From JAABQT01 sp050246035 (lineage in GTDB: Bacteria > Pseudomonadota > Gammaproteobacteria > Burkholderiales > SG8-39), in the NCBI GenBank assembly GCA_050246035.1, contig JBFWWT010000014.1:1-64000 (forward strand): a stretch of 64,000 nt of DNA, written 5' to 3'. How positions within the stretch are numbered: position 1 is the first letter of the stretch; each line of letters starts with the position of its first letter. The notes beneath the pieces are model-generated. The model made no database searches, was not told the origin of the DNA, and was given only the letters and a program-made list of their open reading frames with translations. Shown here piece by piece: positions 1 to 7,094 of the stretch. Both the position numbers and the translations under genes were made by a program.

Positions 1-587
1 TCCTGCGGCGGCTGATTCGGATCCGTGGGCGCTACGCCGGAGATCCCGGCCGGAATGTCGATGGTCCCCGCCGGGTTGGCGAGGAACCAGATGCCGCTGG
101 TGCCCTGAACGAGGGTGGAGCCGTCGTCCTGCACCTGGATCACGCCGCCGGTGCCGCGGATGCCGACAGTCGCCGTGGGCGTGGACACGAGGTACCTGTT
201 GCGATTGACCCGCCCGATCAGGCCGGTGACGGTGCGCATCGCGCCCTTGAGCAGGGAGTAGAAGGCGCTCTCGGAGCCGTCGGTCTTGCCCTCGAACTTG
301 TAGTCCTTGATGCCGAACTCGGTGTTGGGCTGAAGCGAGATGTAGGCGCCGTCGGCCATGCGGACCTGCACGCGGCCGCCCTGTTGGGTGCGCACGGTGT
401 CGCCGGAGTCGACCTCGGTGCCGCGGGTTGCCGGCCGCGCCTGCCCATTGGCCCCCACCACGGTGGCCGGGCCGATGGCGAACTCCACGCGCCCGGCGGC
501 ACCTTGCGCCTGGCCCGCGAACGCCGTCGAGATCAACGCCAGCAGCAGGCCGCTGCGGTTCAGTCGGAATCTTGCATTGACCGGCAT
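1..587 (-). CDS. FecR-domain periplasmic protein (3' end outside window)
   Basis: 195 residues are visible and the gene runs off the left edge, so its C-terminus is unknown. The start ATG (587-585) follows an AGGAG ribosome site 8 nt away. Residues 1 to about 29 look like a signal peptide (basic start, LLLALISTAFA core, AQGA cleavage region). Residues from about 30 resemble a FecR domain: a VEFAIGPATV strand, then RGTEVDSGDTVRT, a GRVQVRMADGAYISLQPNTEF block and YLVSTPTATVGIRGT. FecR-type beta-sandwich domains are extracytoplasmic. In proteins with this layout they are often structural or adhesive rather than sigma regulators. It lies about 100 nt downstream of a TPR/beta-barrel protein on the same strand, which suggests a joint envelope function. 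Family assignment is by motif recognition; the specific role is unknown. Confidence 0.75.
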   Translation of the reverse strand, partial: MPVNARFRLNRSGLLLALISTAFAGQAQGAAGRVEFAIGPATVVGANGQARPATRGTEVDSGDTVRTQQGGRVQVRMADGAYISLQPNTEFGIKDYKFEGKTDGSESAFYSLLKGAMRTVTGLIGRVNRNRYLVSTPTATVGIRGTGGVIQVQDDGSTLVQGTSGIWFLANPAGTIDIPAGISGVAPTDPNQPPQ

Positions 588-640
588 GACGCGCTCCTAG
601 GCGAGGCCGCTCACGCGGCAGACATGCGATTCTGGCGACC

Positions 641-691
641 GTGAAATATGCCCGGAGAGGAAATACTTCACGCTCGCCCGGCCCCTGTCAA
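641..691 (-). promoter_or_regulatory. Possible promoter and inverted repeat before the FecR gene
   Basis: On the minus strand a perfect TTGACA (691-686) overlaps the stop codon of the upstream beta-barrel gene. It is followed after 17 nt by AAGTAT (668-663), a weak -10. Overlapping this, GTGAAATAT (641-649) and ATACTTCAC (663-671) form arms of nine bases with one mismatch around a 13-nt spacer. This could be an operator or a transcript hairpin. The remaining bases of the 100-nt gap show only the ribosome site for the FecR gene. Confidence 0.35.
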
Positions 692-2001
692 AAATTGAAG
701 CGCACGGCGGCGCTGACGACCGTGCGGTCGAAGTCGTTCAGCGCCACGTTGGAGCTGTTGTCCGTGTGCGAGACCTGCAGGCGCAGCGTCATCCCCGAGC
801 GCCACAGGTAGCTCAGGCCGACGTTCGCATCGGTCTGCTCGTCTTCGCGGGTGACGAGGAACAGCGGCTCGGTGCCGCCGTACTTGCGCGACTCGTAGGA
901 GAGGGAGCCGAACGCCGACCAGGGTCCGCCCAGGCGCACCTGCCCGCCCAGGCGCATGCCGACCAGCTCGTGGCCGAGATGCGGGAAGAGCTCGTTCACT
1001 TCCTTTTCCTCGCCGCCGTACACGCTGAGGAAGATCGCCGGGGAGTACTCGCTCGCGAAAGCCTTGGCGAACGCTACGCCGACCACGCTGCGGTCGGCAT
1101 TGCGAACCGGTTGGGTCTCGTACCGAAGCGCCGCATGCTGGCCGTAGATCGTGGCCTGGGTGCGCTCGTCAAAATTGCGCTGCCATTGGGCGACCACCCC
1201 GGAGGAGGTGCGATAGGTGTCGGCATCGACCGCGAAATACTGACCCTGTCCCCCCACGGTGATGGCATTGAGCCCGGTCCGATACTGCAACCCGATGCTC
1301 GCGTCCAGCGCATCCGTATTGAAACGGCCCTCGCTCAGGTTCTGCCGGAAGTTCCCGCCGAGGCCGCCGACAACGGCCCACGACAAGCCGAGCTTGCGCG
1401 TGAAGTTGAAGCCGGCGGACAGGTTCAGGAACCGGTCGTCGCGTTCGGTGATGGACGGGTCGAGGGTGAACGCGAGGTTCCCCAGCCCGGGAATCGCGAT
1501 CGTCGACATCCCCGTCGCGCTGTTCACGTTCGTGTCATAGCCGAACGCAAGCTCGAGGTACTTGTCCACGCGCGTCTTTTCGGCAGCCGCGATCGCGGAC
1601 AGGAAGCGGTCGATGGTGGCGCGCACTTCGGTCGGCACCTGCTGGGCGCGCACGGCCTGGAACTCCCGCCTGGCGGCCTCGCGTTCGCCGGTGGCCATGT
1701 AAGCGCGCGCGATCTCCGCGCGCGCCTGCAGGTTGTCCGGCTGCACGGCGAGCACGCGCTCGAGGGCGAAGATGGCGCGCTCGTTGTCGCCCGCATCCAG
1801 CGCGGCGACGCCGAGAAGGTAGTCGTACTCCGGGTCGCCCGCGCGCTGCGGCTCCAGCGGCAGCAGGAGCTTGTAGGCCGCCTGCGCGTCCTTGCGTTGC
1901 AGCAGTGCTTTCGCACGGTCGGTGATGGCGTCGGCTCCGGCGCTCAGGCTGACGCACAGGATGCTGCATGCAACAATAATGCGGCCAAGCAGGCGCGGCA
2001 T
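688..2001 (-). CDS. TPR-containing outer-membrane beta-barrel protein
   Basis: 437 residues. A signal peptide is visible at 1-23 (hydrophobic IIVACSILCVSL core). Residues about 25-145 are helical repeats of TPR type (for example DPEYDYLLGVAALDAGDNER and DNLQARAEIARAYMATGER). From about 146 the sequence alternates polar and hydrophobic residues with many aromatics and ends in RFNF with a terminal Phe, the usual signature of a BAM-inserted outer-membrane barrel. The layout (periplasmic TPR then barrel) resembles the surface lipoprotein assembly modifier/DUF560 group, but this exact family is inferred. The ribosome site GGAGG sits 8 nt before the ATG. A FecR-domain gene follows about 100 nt downstream on the same strand. 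It may export or anchor a surface partner; its substrate is unknown. Confidence 0.7.
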   Translation of the reverse strand: MPRLLGRIIVACSILCVSLSAGADAITDRAKALLQRKDAQAAYKLLLPLEPQRAGDPEYDYLLGVAALDAGDNERAIFALERVLAVQPDNLQARAEIARAYMATGEREAARREFQAVRAQQVPTEVRATIDRFLSAIAAAEKTRVDKYLELAFGYDTNVNSATGMSTIAIPGLGNLAFTLDPSITERDDRFLNLSAGFNFTRKLGLSWAVVGGLGGNFRQNLSEGRFNTDALDASIGLQYRTGLNAITVGGQGQYFAVDADTYRTSSGVVAQWQRNFDERTQATIYGQHAALRYETQPVRNADRSVVGVAFAKAFASEYSPAIFLSVYGGEEKEVNELFPHLGHELVGMRLGGQVRLGGPWSAFGSLSYESRKYGGTEPLFLVTREDEQTDANVGLSYLWRSGMTLRLQVSHTDNSSNVALNDFDRTVVSAAVRFNF

Positions 2002-2063
2002 CGGTATTCCTCCCCCGCGCAGAGTCTAGCAGGGGCGCACGCGATCGCGCCACCGGGGACCGG

Positions 2064-3194
2064 CTAGCCTTCGAAGAACTCCTTGACCTTCTCCAGCCAG
2101 GACTTGCTGCGCGGATTGTGGCGCGCGACGTCCTTGTCGCTGATCCCCCCGAACTCCTGCAGCAGCTCCTTTTGCCGGGCGGTGAGGTTCACGGGCGTCT
2201 CCACGACGACGTGGCAGAAGAGGTCCCCGGGCGCATGGCTGCGCACGCCGCGGATGCCTTTGCTGCGCAGCCGGAAGGTCTTGCCGGACTGCGTCTCGGC
2301 GGGTACGCGGATGCGCGCCGAGCCGTCCAGCGTCGGAATCTCGATCTCGCCGCCCAGCGCCGCCGTCGTGATGGAGATCGGCATCTCGCAGTGCAGGTCG
2401 TCGTGGTCGCGCTGGAACACGGGGTGCGCCTTGATGTGCACCTGTACGTACAGGTCGCCCGGCGGGCCGCCATTGACGCCGGGCTCGCCTTCCCCGGACA
2501 AACGTACGCGGTCGCCTTCGTCCACGCCCGCCGGAATCTTTACAGCGAGGGTCTTCTGATGCTTGACGCGCCCGCTGCCGCCGCAGCTCGAGCACGGGTT
2601 GGCGACGATCTTGCCCGCGCCGTGACAGCGTGGGCAAGTCTGCGCGATCGAGAAGGGCCCCTGCGAGACGCGCACCTGGCCGGCGCCGCGGCAGGTGGGG
2701 CAGGTTTGCGGCTGCGTGCCGGGCTTCGCCCCGCTGCCGTGGCAGGTTTCGCAAGGCGACATGGTCGGAATGCGGATGCGCGTCTCGAAGCCGTGCGCGG
2801 CCTGCTCGAGCGTGATCTCGAGGTTGTAGCGCAGGTCGGCGCCGCGAAACACGCCGCTGCGCCCACCGCGGTTCGCGCCAAAGATGTCTCCGAAGATGTC
2901 GTTGAAGATGTCGCCGAAGCCCGCGAAGCCGCCTGCGGCGCCGGTACCGGGCCCCATGCCCGCCTGCGGATCGACGCCGGCGTGGCCGAACTGGTCATAG
3001 GCGCCGCGCTTGCGCGCGTCCGAGAGGACCTCGTAGGCCTCCTTGGCTTCCTTGAAGTGCTCTTCCGCCTTGGGATTGTCCGGATTGCGGTCCGGGTGCC
3101 ACTTCATGGCGAGCTTGCGGTACGCCTTGCGGATCTCGTCCTCCGCGGCGTCCCGGTTGATGCCCAGCACTTCGTAGTAATCGCGCTTCGCCAT
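2064..3194 (-). CDS. dnaJ: Chaperone protein DnaJ (Hsp40)
   Basis: 376 residues, normal length for DnaJ. It delivers unfolded clients to DnaK and stimulates its ATPase. Visible in order: a J domain (1 to about 70) with the HPD tripeptide in MKWHPDRNP, a Gly/Phe-rich linker with repeated FGDIF/FNDIF segments (about 75-110), then four CxxCxGxG zinc-binding repeats (CETCHGSGA, CPTCRGAGQ, CPRCHGAGK, CSSCGGSGR), and the C-terminal substrate-binding domain. It is the last gene of grpE-dnaK-dnaJ, separated from dnaK by 73 nt that contain a strong hairpin. A purine-rich GGAAGGGA ribosome site precedes the ATG closely. Identification is secure. Confidence 0.97.
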   Translation of the reverse strand: MAKRDYYEVLGINRDAAEDEIRKAYRKLAMKWHPDRNPDNPKAEEHFKEAKEAYEVLSDARKRGAYDQFGHAGVDPQAGMGPGTGAAGGFAGFGDIFNDIFGDIFGANRGGRSGVFRGADLRYNLEITLEQAAHGFETRIRIPTMSPCETCHGSGAKPGTQPQTCPTCRGAGQVRVSQGPFSIAQTCPRCHGAGKIVANPCSSCGGSGRVKHQKTLAVKIPAGVDEGDRVRLSGEGEPGVNGGPPGDLYVQVHIKAHPVFQRDHDDLHCEMPISITTAALGGEIEIPTLDGSARIRVPAETQSGKTFRLRSKGIRGVRSHAPGDLFCHVVVETPVNLTARQKELLQEFGGISDKDVARHNPRSKSWLEKVKEFFEG

Positions 3195-3210
3195 GTTCCC
3201 TTCCGGACGG

Positions 3211-3242
3211 CAAAACGGGCGGCGCGCCTACGCGCACCGCCC
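3211..3242 (-). terminator. Hairpin with short U tract between dnaK and dnaJ
   Basis: Read on the minus strand, GGGCGGTGCGC (3242-3232) pairs with GCGCGCCGCCC (3227-3217) around a GTAG loop, 11 pairs including one U-G. It is followed by GTTTTG. This has the form of a weak intrinsic terminator or attenuator. It could lower dnaJ expression relative to dnaK or protect the dnaK mRNA 3' end. Confidence 0.55.
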
Positions 3243-3268
3243 GGCCGCGCTCGTGCGTCCCGCCGCGG

Positions 3269-5215
3269 TCAGCCCGCCTTCTTGTCCTTCACCTCGGTGA
3301 ACTCGGCGTCCACCACGTCGCCCTCGGCCTTCGTGGCCTCGCCCGCGCCCGCGCTCTCGCCGGCGCCGGCCGGTGTGCCCTGCGCGGCCTGCTGGCTCTC
3401 GGCATACATCTTCTCGCCCAACTTCTGCGCCGCCTTCGCCAGCGCCTCGGCCTTGGCTTCGATCTCGGCCTTCGCTTCCGACTTGAGCACGGCCTCCGCG
3501 TCCTTGAGGGCTGACTCGATTCGCTCCTTCTCGCCCGCCTCGAGCTTGTCGCCGTACTCCCCGAGGGACTTCTTCACGGAGTGCACGAGCGCCTCGCAGG
3601 CGTTGCGCGCATTGACGAGCTCCAGCGCCTTGCGGTCTTCCTCGGCGTGCGCCTCTGCGTCTTTCACCATGCGCGCGATCTCGGACTCGGTGAGGCCCGA
3701 ACTCGCCTGGATCTTGATCTTGTTCTCCTTGCCGGTCGCCTTGTCCTTCGCCGAGACGTGCAGGATGCCGTTCGCGTCGATGTCGAAGGCGACCTCGATC
3801 TGCGGCATGCCGCGCGGCGCCGGCGGGATGTCCGTGAGGTTGAACTGGCCGAGGCTCTTGTTGCCCGCGGCCATCTCGCGCTCGCCCTGCAGCACGTGAA
3901 TGGTCACCGCGGTCTGGTTGTCGTCCGCGGTCGAGAACACCTGCTGCGCCTTGGTCGGGATGGTGGTGTTCTTGTTGATGAGCTTGGTCATCACCCCGCC
4001 CAGGGTCTCGATGCCGAGCGAGAGCGGCGTCACGTCGAGCAGCAGGACGTCTTTCACGTCGCCCTTCAGCACGCCCGCCTGGATCGCGGCGCCGATGGCC
4101 ACCGCCTCGTCGGGGTTGACGTCCTTTCTCGGCTCCTTGCCGAAGAACTCGCGCACCTTGTCCACGACCTTGGGCATCCGCGTCTGGCCGCCGACCAGGA
4201 TCACGTCGCCGATGTCCGCGGCGCTCACTCCCGCGTCCTTCAGGGCGATGCGGCAGGGCTCGATGGTCTTCTGGATCAGCTCGTCCACCAGCGCCTCGAA
4301 CTTGGCGCGCGTGATCTTCATCGTCAGGTGCTTCGGGCCCGAGGCATCCGCCGTGATGTAGGGCAGGTTGATCTCGGTCTGCTGCGACGAGGAGAGCTCG
4401 ATCTTCGCCTTCTCGGCCGCGTCCTTCAGGCGCTGCAGCGCGAGCACGTCCTTCGCCAGGTCGACGCCGGCCTCCTTCCTGAACTCGGTCACGACGTGGT
4501 CGATCAGGCGCTGGTCGAAGTCCTCGCCGCCGAGGAACGTGTCGCCGTTGGTGGAGAGCACCTCGAACTGCTTCTCGCCGTCCACGTCGGCGATCTCGAT
4601 GATCGAGATGTCGAAGGTGCCGCCGCCCAGGTCGTAGACGGCGATCTTGCGGTCCTTCTTCTCCTGCTTGTCCAGGCCGAAGGCGAGCGCCGCCGCGGTG
4701 GGCTCGTTGATGATGCGCTTTACCTCCAGGCCGGCGATGCGGCCCGCGTCCTTGGTCGCCTGGCGCTGCGAGTCGTTGAAGTACGCCGGAACGGTGATCA
4801 CCGCCTCGGTCACTTCCTCGCCGAGGTAGTCCTCGGCCGTCTTCTTCATCTTGCGCAGGATCTCGGCCGACACCTGCTGGGGGGCGAGCTTCTTGCCGCG
4901 CACCTCGACCCAGGCATCGCCGTTGTCGGCTTTCACGATCTTGAAGGGCATGAGGTGGATGTCCTTTTCCACCTCCTTTTCGCCAAAGCGCCGGCCGATG
5001 AGGCGCTTCACCGCGTAGATGGTGTTCTTCGCATTGGTCACCGCCTGGCGCTTGGCCGGCGCGCCGACGAGGATTTCGCCTTCTTCCGTGTAGGCGACGG
5101 TCGAGGGCGTGGTGCGCGAGCCTTCCGAGTTCTCGATCACCTTGGGCTTTCCCCCCTCCATGATCGCCACGCAGGAGTTCGTGGTGCCCAGGTCGATGCC
5201 GATGATCTTTGCCAT
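3269..5215 (-). CDS. dnaK: Chaperone protein DnaK (Hsp70)
   Basis: 648 residues from the ATG at 5215. The open frame extends 21 codons further upstream, but MAKIIGIDLGTTNSCVAI is the canonical DnaK N-terminus and the extension runs into the end of grpE. The nucleotide-binding domain shows the phosphate-binding IGIDLGTTNS motif, the AVYDLGGGTFDISI motif and the adenosine motif ILVGGQTRMP. The linker is DVLLLDVTPLSLG. The substrate-binding domain and helical lid follow, ending in an Ala/Gly/Glu-rich tail. DnaK folds nascent and damaged proteins with DnaJ and GrpE. It lies 10 nt downstream of grpE and is expected to be co-transcribed from the sigma-32 promoter at 5840-5867. Confidence 0.98.
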   Translation of the reverse strand: MAKIIGIDLGTTNSCVAIMEGGKPKVIENSEGSRTTPSTVAYTEEGEILVGAPAKRQAVTNAKNTIYAVKRLIGRRFGEKEVEKDIHLMPFKIVKADNGDAWVEVRGKKLAPQQVSAEILRKMKKTAEDYLGEEVTEAVITVPAYFNDSQRQATKDAGRIAGLEVKRIINEPTAAALAFGLDKQEKKDRKIAVYDLGGGTFDISIIEIADVDGEKQFEVLSTNGDTFLGGEDFDQRLIDHVVTEFRKEAGVDLAKDVLALQRLKDAAEKAKIELSSSQQTEINLPYITADASGPKHLTMKITRAKFEALVDELIQKTIEPCRIALKDAGVSAADIGDVILVGGQTRMPKVVDKVREFFGKEPRKDVNPDEAVAIGAAIQAGVLKGDVKDVLLLDVTPLSLGIETLGGVMTKLINKNTTIPTKAQQVFSTADDNQTAVTIHVLQGEREMAAGNKSLGQFNLTDIPPAPRGMPQIEVAFDIDANGILHVSAKDKATGKENKIKIQASSGLTESEIARMVKDAEAHAEEDRKALELVNARNACEALVHSVKKSLGEYGDKLEAGEKERIESALKDAEAVLKSEAKAEIEAKAEALAKAAQKLGEKMYAESQQAAQGTPAGAGESAGAGEATKAEGDVVDAEFTEVKDKKAG

Positions 5216-5225
5216 GGTGATTCCC

Positions 5226-5810
5226 TCAGTTCGATTCCAAGTTGCTGTCGGAGATGGGGTTTCCCGCCGGTTTTTCAACTGTCCGCGCCTTGGCCACGGT
5301 CACCAGGGCCGGGCGCACCACCCGGTCGTGCAGGGCGTAGCCCTTCTGCAGCCGCATGAGCACGGTGTTGGGCTCCTGGTCGGACTCGGCCGCGGCCATC
5401 GCCTGGTGGCGGTGCGGGTCGAAGCGGTGACCCGGCTCGGGGCCGATCTCGGCCACACCCGTCTTCTCCAGCGCGGCGCGCAGCTGCTTCAGGGTGAGAG
5501 TCACGCCCTCGCGCAGGGAGTCCAGGGCCTGATCCTTTGCCTCCAGGGCGGCCTCGAGGCTGTCCAGCGCCGGCAGCAGCTCCTCGACGAGGCGCTCCGT
5601 GCCGTACTTGCGGGCTTGCGCGATCTCGAGCTGCGCGCGCTTGCGGGCGTTCTCCGCGTCGGCGAGAGCGCGCAGCCAGGCCTCGCGCTGCTCCTCGATC
5701 CGGGCTCGGGCCTCGGCCAGCTGCTCCTCCGTCGTGCGCTCGGGCGCCGGCTCCCCGCCGGTGCCCGGCTGCTCAGGAACTTTGTCGCGTTCGGTGTTCG
5801 GTTCGGACAT
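5226..5810 (-). CDS. grpE: Nucleotide exchange factor GrpE
   Basis: 194 residues from the ATG at 5810. An in-frame GTG at 5837 exists but would lie upstream of the transcript start predicted from the sigma-32 promoter, so the ATG is preferred. GrpE releases ADP from DnaK. Residues about 20-95 form the long charged coiled coil (REAWLRALADAENARKRAQ region). The C-terminal beta domain contains the conserved GHRFDPHRHQAM and LQKGYALHDRVVRPALVTVAK stretches. It is the first gene of grpE-dnaK-dnaJ. No clear Shine-Dalgarno sequence is seen before the ATG, and the predicted leader is only about 23 nt. Confidence 0.96.
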   Translation of the reverse strand: MSEPNTERDKVPEQPGTGGEPAPERTTEEQLAEARARIEEQREAWLRALADAENARKRAQLEIAQARKYGTERLVEELLPALDSLEAALEAKDQALDSLREGVTLTLKQLRAALEKTGVAEIGPEPGHRFDPHRHQAMAAAESDQEPNTVLMRLQKGYALHDRVVRPALVTVAKARTVEKPAGNPISDSNLESN

Positions 5811-5839
5811 CGGGGGAAGACAGTCTGTCAAAGACACCT

Positions 5840-5867
5840 ATATTGGGCGATGGGAGATGAGTTCAAG
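5840..5867 (-). promoter_or_regulatory. Sigma-32 heat-shock promoter of grpE-dnaK-dnaJ
   Basis: On the minus strand CTTGAA (5867-5862) is followed after 14 nt by CCCAATAT (5847-5840). The sigma-32 consensus is CTTGAA, 13-15 nt, CCCCATnT; only one core base differs in the -10. Transcription would start near 5833, about 23 nt before the grpE ATG. No CIRCE element (the HrcA operator) is visible here. Confidence 0.8.
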
Positions 5868-5938
5868 CGCGGGACGTGCCGGCGCGCCCGGGCGATCGCA
5901 TGGTGAAACGTAACGCGTTGAACAGAGGGGGATTTGAC

Positions 5939-6808
5939 GTGCGCGAGCAGGTGCAGTTCGGCGCCTACCCGGTCGTGGCGAAACTGGGCGAGGGCGCGAC
6001 GAGCAGGGTCTACCGGGGGCGCGACCCCTCGCGGGCGCGGGACGTGGCGATCAAGCTCTTTCTCTTCGATCCGGCGGACGGCGAGCCTGCCGCGCGGGTC
6101 AGGCGCAAGCTCTTCCTGGCCGAGGCGTCGCTCGCAGGCCGGCTGCGGCACCCCGGCATCGTGGCGGTGCTCGACGCGGCCGAATGGACCGACCACGCGT
6201 ATGTCGTCATGGAGTACGTGGAGGGCACGACGCTCGAGCGCCACGCCGGCGTCGGCACGCTCCTGCCGCCCCTGCGCGTCCTGGAAATCGCCGCGCGCTG
6301 CGCGGCGGCCCTGGACTACTCGGCACGACAGGGGATCGTCCATCGCGACATCAAGCCCGCCAATCTGCTGCTGTCGCGCGCCGGCGAGCCGAAGGTCGGT
6401 GACTTCGGCGCGAGCCTGCAGCAGCGACCCGGCTGGGCCACCACCCAGGTATCGGCGATCGGCTCGCCTGCCTACATGTCTCCCGAGCAGGTGCGCATGG
6501 AGCCGCTGACCCATCAAACCGACATCTATTCGCTGGGCGCGACGCTCTACCGGCTGCTCACCGGCCGCACGCCGTTTGCCGCGGCGAGCCCATCCGCGCT
6601 CGCCTACGCCATCCTGAACGCGGCGCCGCGCCCGCCGTCCGCCTGGCGGCCGGGCTTGCCGCCCAGCGTCGACGCGTTCGTGCTCAAGGCGCTGGAGAAG
6701 GAGCCGCGCGAGCGCCACCTGACCTGGCAGGAATTCATCGACGATCTGGCCCTTGCCACGCGCGCCCTGTCGCGGTGCCCGCTATCATTGGCCTCATCCG
6801 TCGTATGA
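5939..6808 (+). CDS. Soluble Hanks-type Ser/Thr protein kinase
   Basis: 289 residues from a GTG at 5939, chosen because AGAGGGGG lies just upstream and the kinase fold starts soon after. In-frame starts at 5876 (GTG) and 5900 (ATG) are possible but lack ribosome sites. All key kinase elements are present: glycine loop GEGATSRVYRG (17-27), ATP lysine K39 in VAIKLF, catalytic HRDIKPAN (135-142), metal-binding DFG (155-157), SPEQ activation segment end, and DIYSLGATLYRLLTGRTPF. There is no transmembrane segment or sensor domain, so it is probably a stand-alone cytosolic kinase. It is divergent from the grpE operon. Substrates are unknown. Residues past about 270 are a short tail without recognisable domain. 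Confidence 0.85.
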   Translation: MREQVQFGAYPVVAKLGEGATSRVYRGRDPSRARDVAIKLFLFDPADGEPAARVRRKLFLAEASLAGRLRHPGIVAVLDAAEWTDHAYVVMEYVEGTTLERHAGVGTLLPPLRVLEIAARCAAALDYSARQGIVHRDIKPANLLLSRAGEPKVGDFGASLQQRPGWATTQVSAIGSPAYMSPEQVRMEPLTHQTDIYSLGATLYRLLTGRTPFAAASPSALAYAILNAAPRPPSAWRPGLPPSVDAFVLKALEKEPRERHLTWQEFIDDLALATRALSRCPLSLASSVV

Positions 6809-6811
6809 GGC
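6791..6811. repeat. Perfect 7-bp inverted repeat at the kinase stop codon
   Basis: GCCTCAT (6791-6797) and ATGAGGC (6805-6811) are perfect reverse complements around a 7-nt loop. They span the kinase stop and end 8 nt before the GTG of the next gene. A TATCAT -10-like hexamer lies just upstream (6783-6788). It could be an operator or an mRNA hairpin controlling the small secreted protein. Confidence 0.4.
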
Positions 6812-6818
6812 AGGGAAT

Positions 6819-7094
6819 GTGAGAGCCGCTGTGCTGCTCGTCGTGCTCGGTGGACTGGGGCTTGCGGCAACGGCCGGCGCGGAGGATAGCGCGATCGAGC
6901 GCGCGGCGCGCAAGACCGGCGCTTTCCTCGAGCGCACCGGGGAAAAGGTGAAGCCGGGGCTGGATCGCGCCGGCAAGGCGATCGAGCGCGGGGCGAAGGC
7001 GGCCGGGCGCGGCATCGATCGGGCTGCCAGTTCGGTGGGCAAGGGCGCGGAGAAAGTGCACCGCAAAGTGATGGAGAAGGTCAGCCCGCAGTAG
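6819..7094 (+). CDS. Small secreted, repetitive helical protein of unknown function
   Basis: 91 residues from a GTG at 6819 with AGG/AGGGA upstream. A longer in-frame reading from 6753 would overlap the kinase gene and spoil the signal peptide. Residues 1-18 are a clear signal peptide (AAVLLVVLGGLGLAATAGA, cleavage before ED). The mature part is a short amphipathic, Ala/Gly/Lys/Arg-rich helix with a loose repeat: ARKTGAFLERTGEKVK, GLDRAGKAIERGAK, GIDRAASSVGKGAEK. This pattern resembles small apolipoprotein- or LEA-like envelope proteins. The gene begins 10 nt after the kinase stop and its last 14 nt overlap hemH on the other strand. I do not recognise the family. Confidence 0.6.
   Translation: MRAAVLLVVLGGLGLAATAGAEDSAIERAARKTGAFLERTGEKVKPGLDRAGKAIERGAKAAGRGIDRAASSVGKGAEKVHRKVMEKVSPQ

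Noticed and set aside
5811..5837. GTG 5837 as grpE start
   Set aside because: It lies upstream of the transcript start predicted from the sigma-32 promoter, next to its -10.
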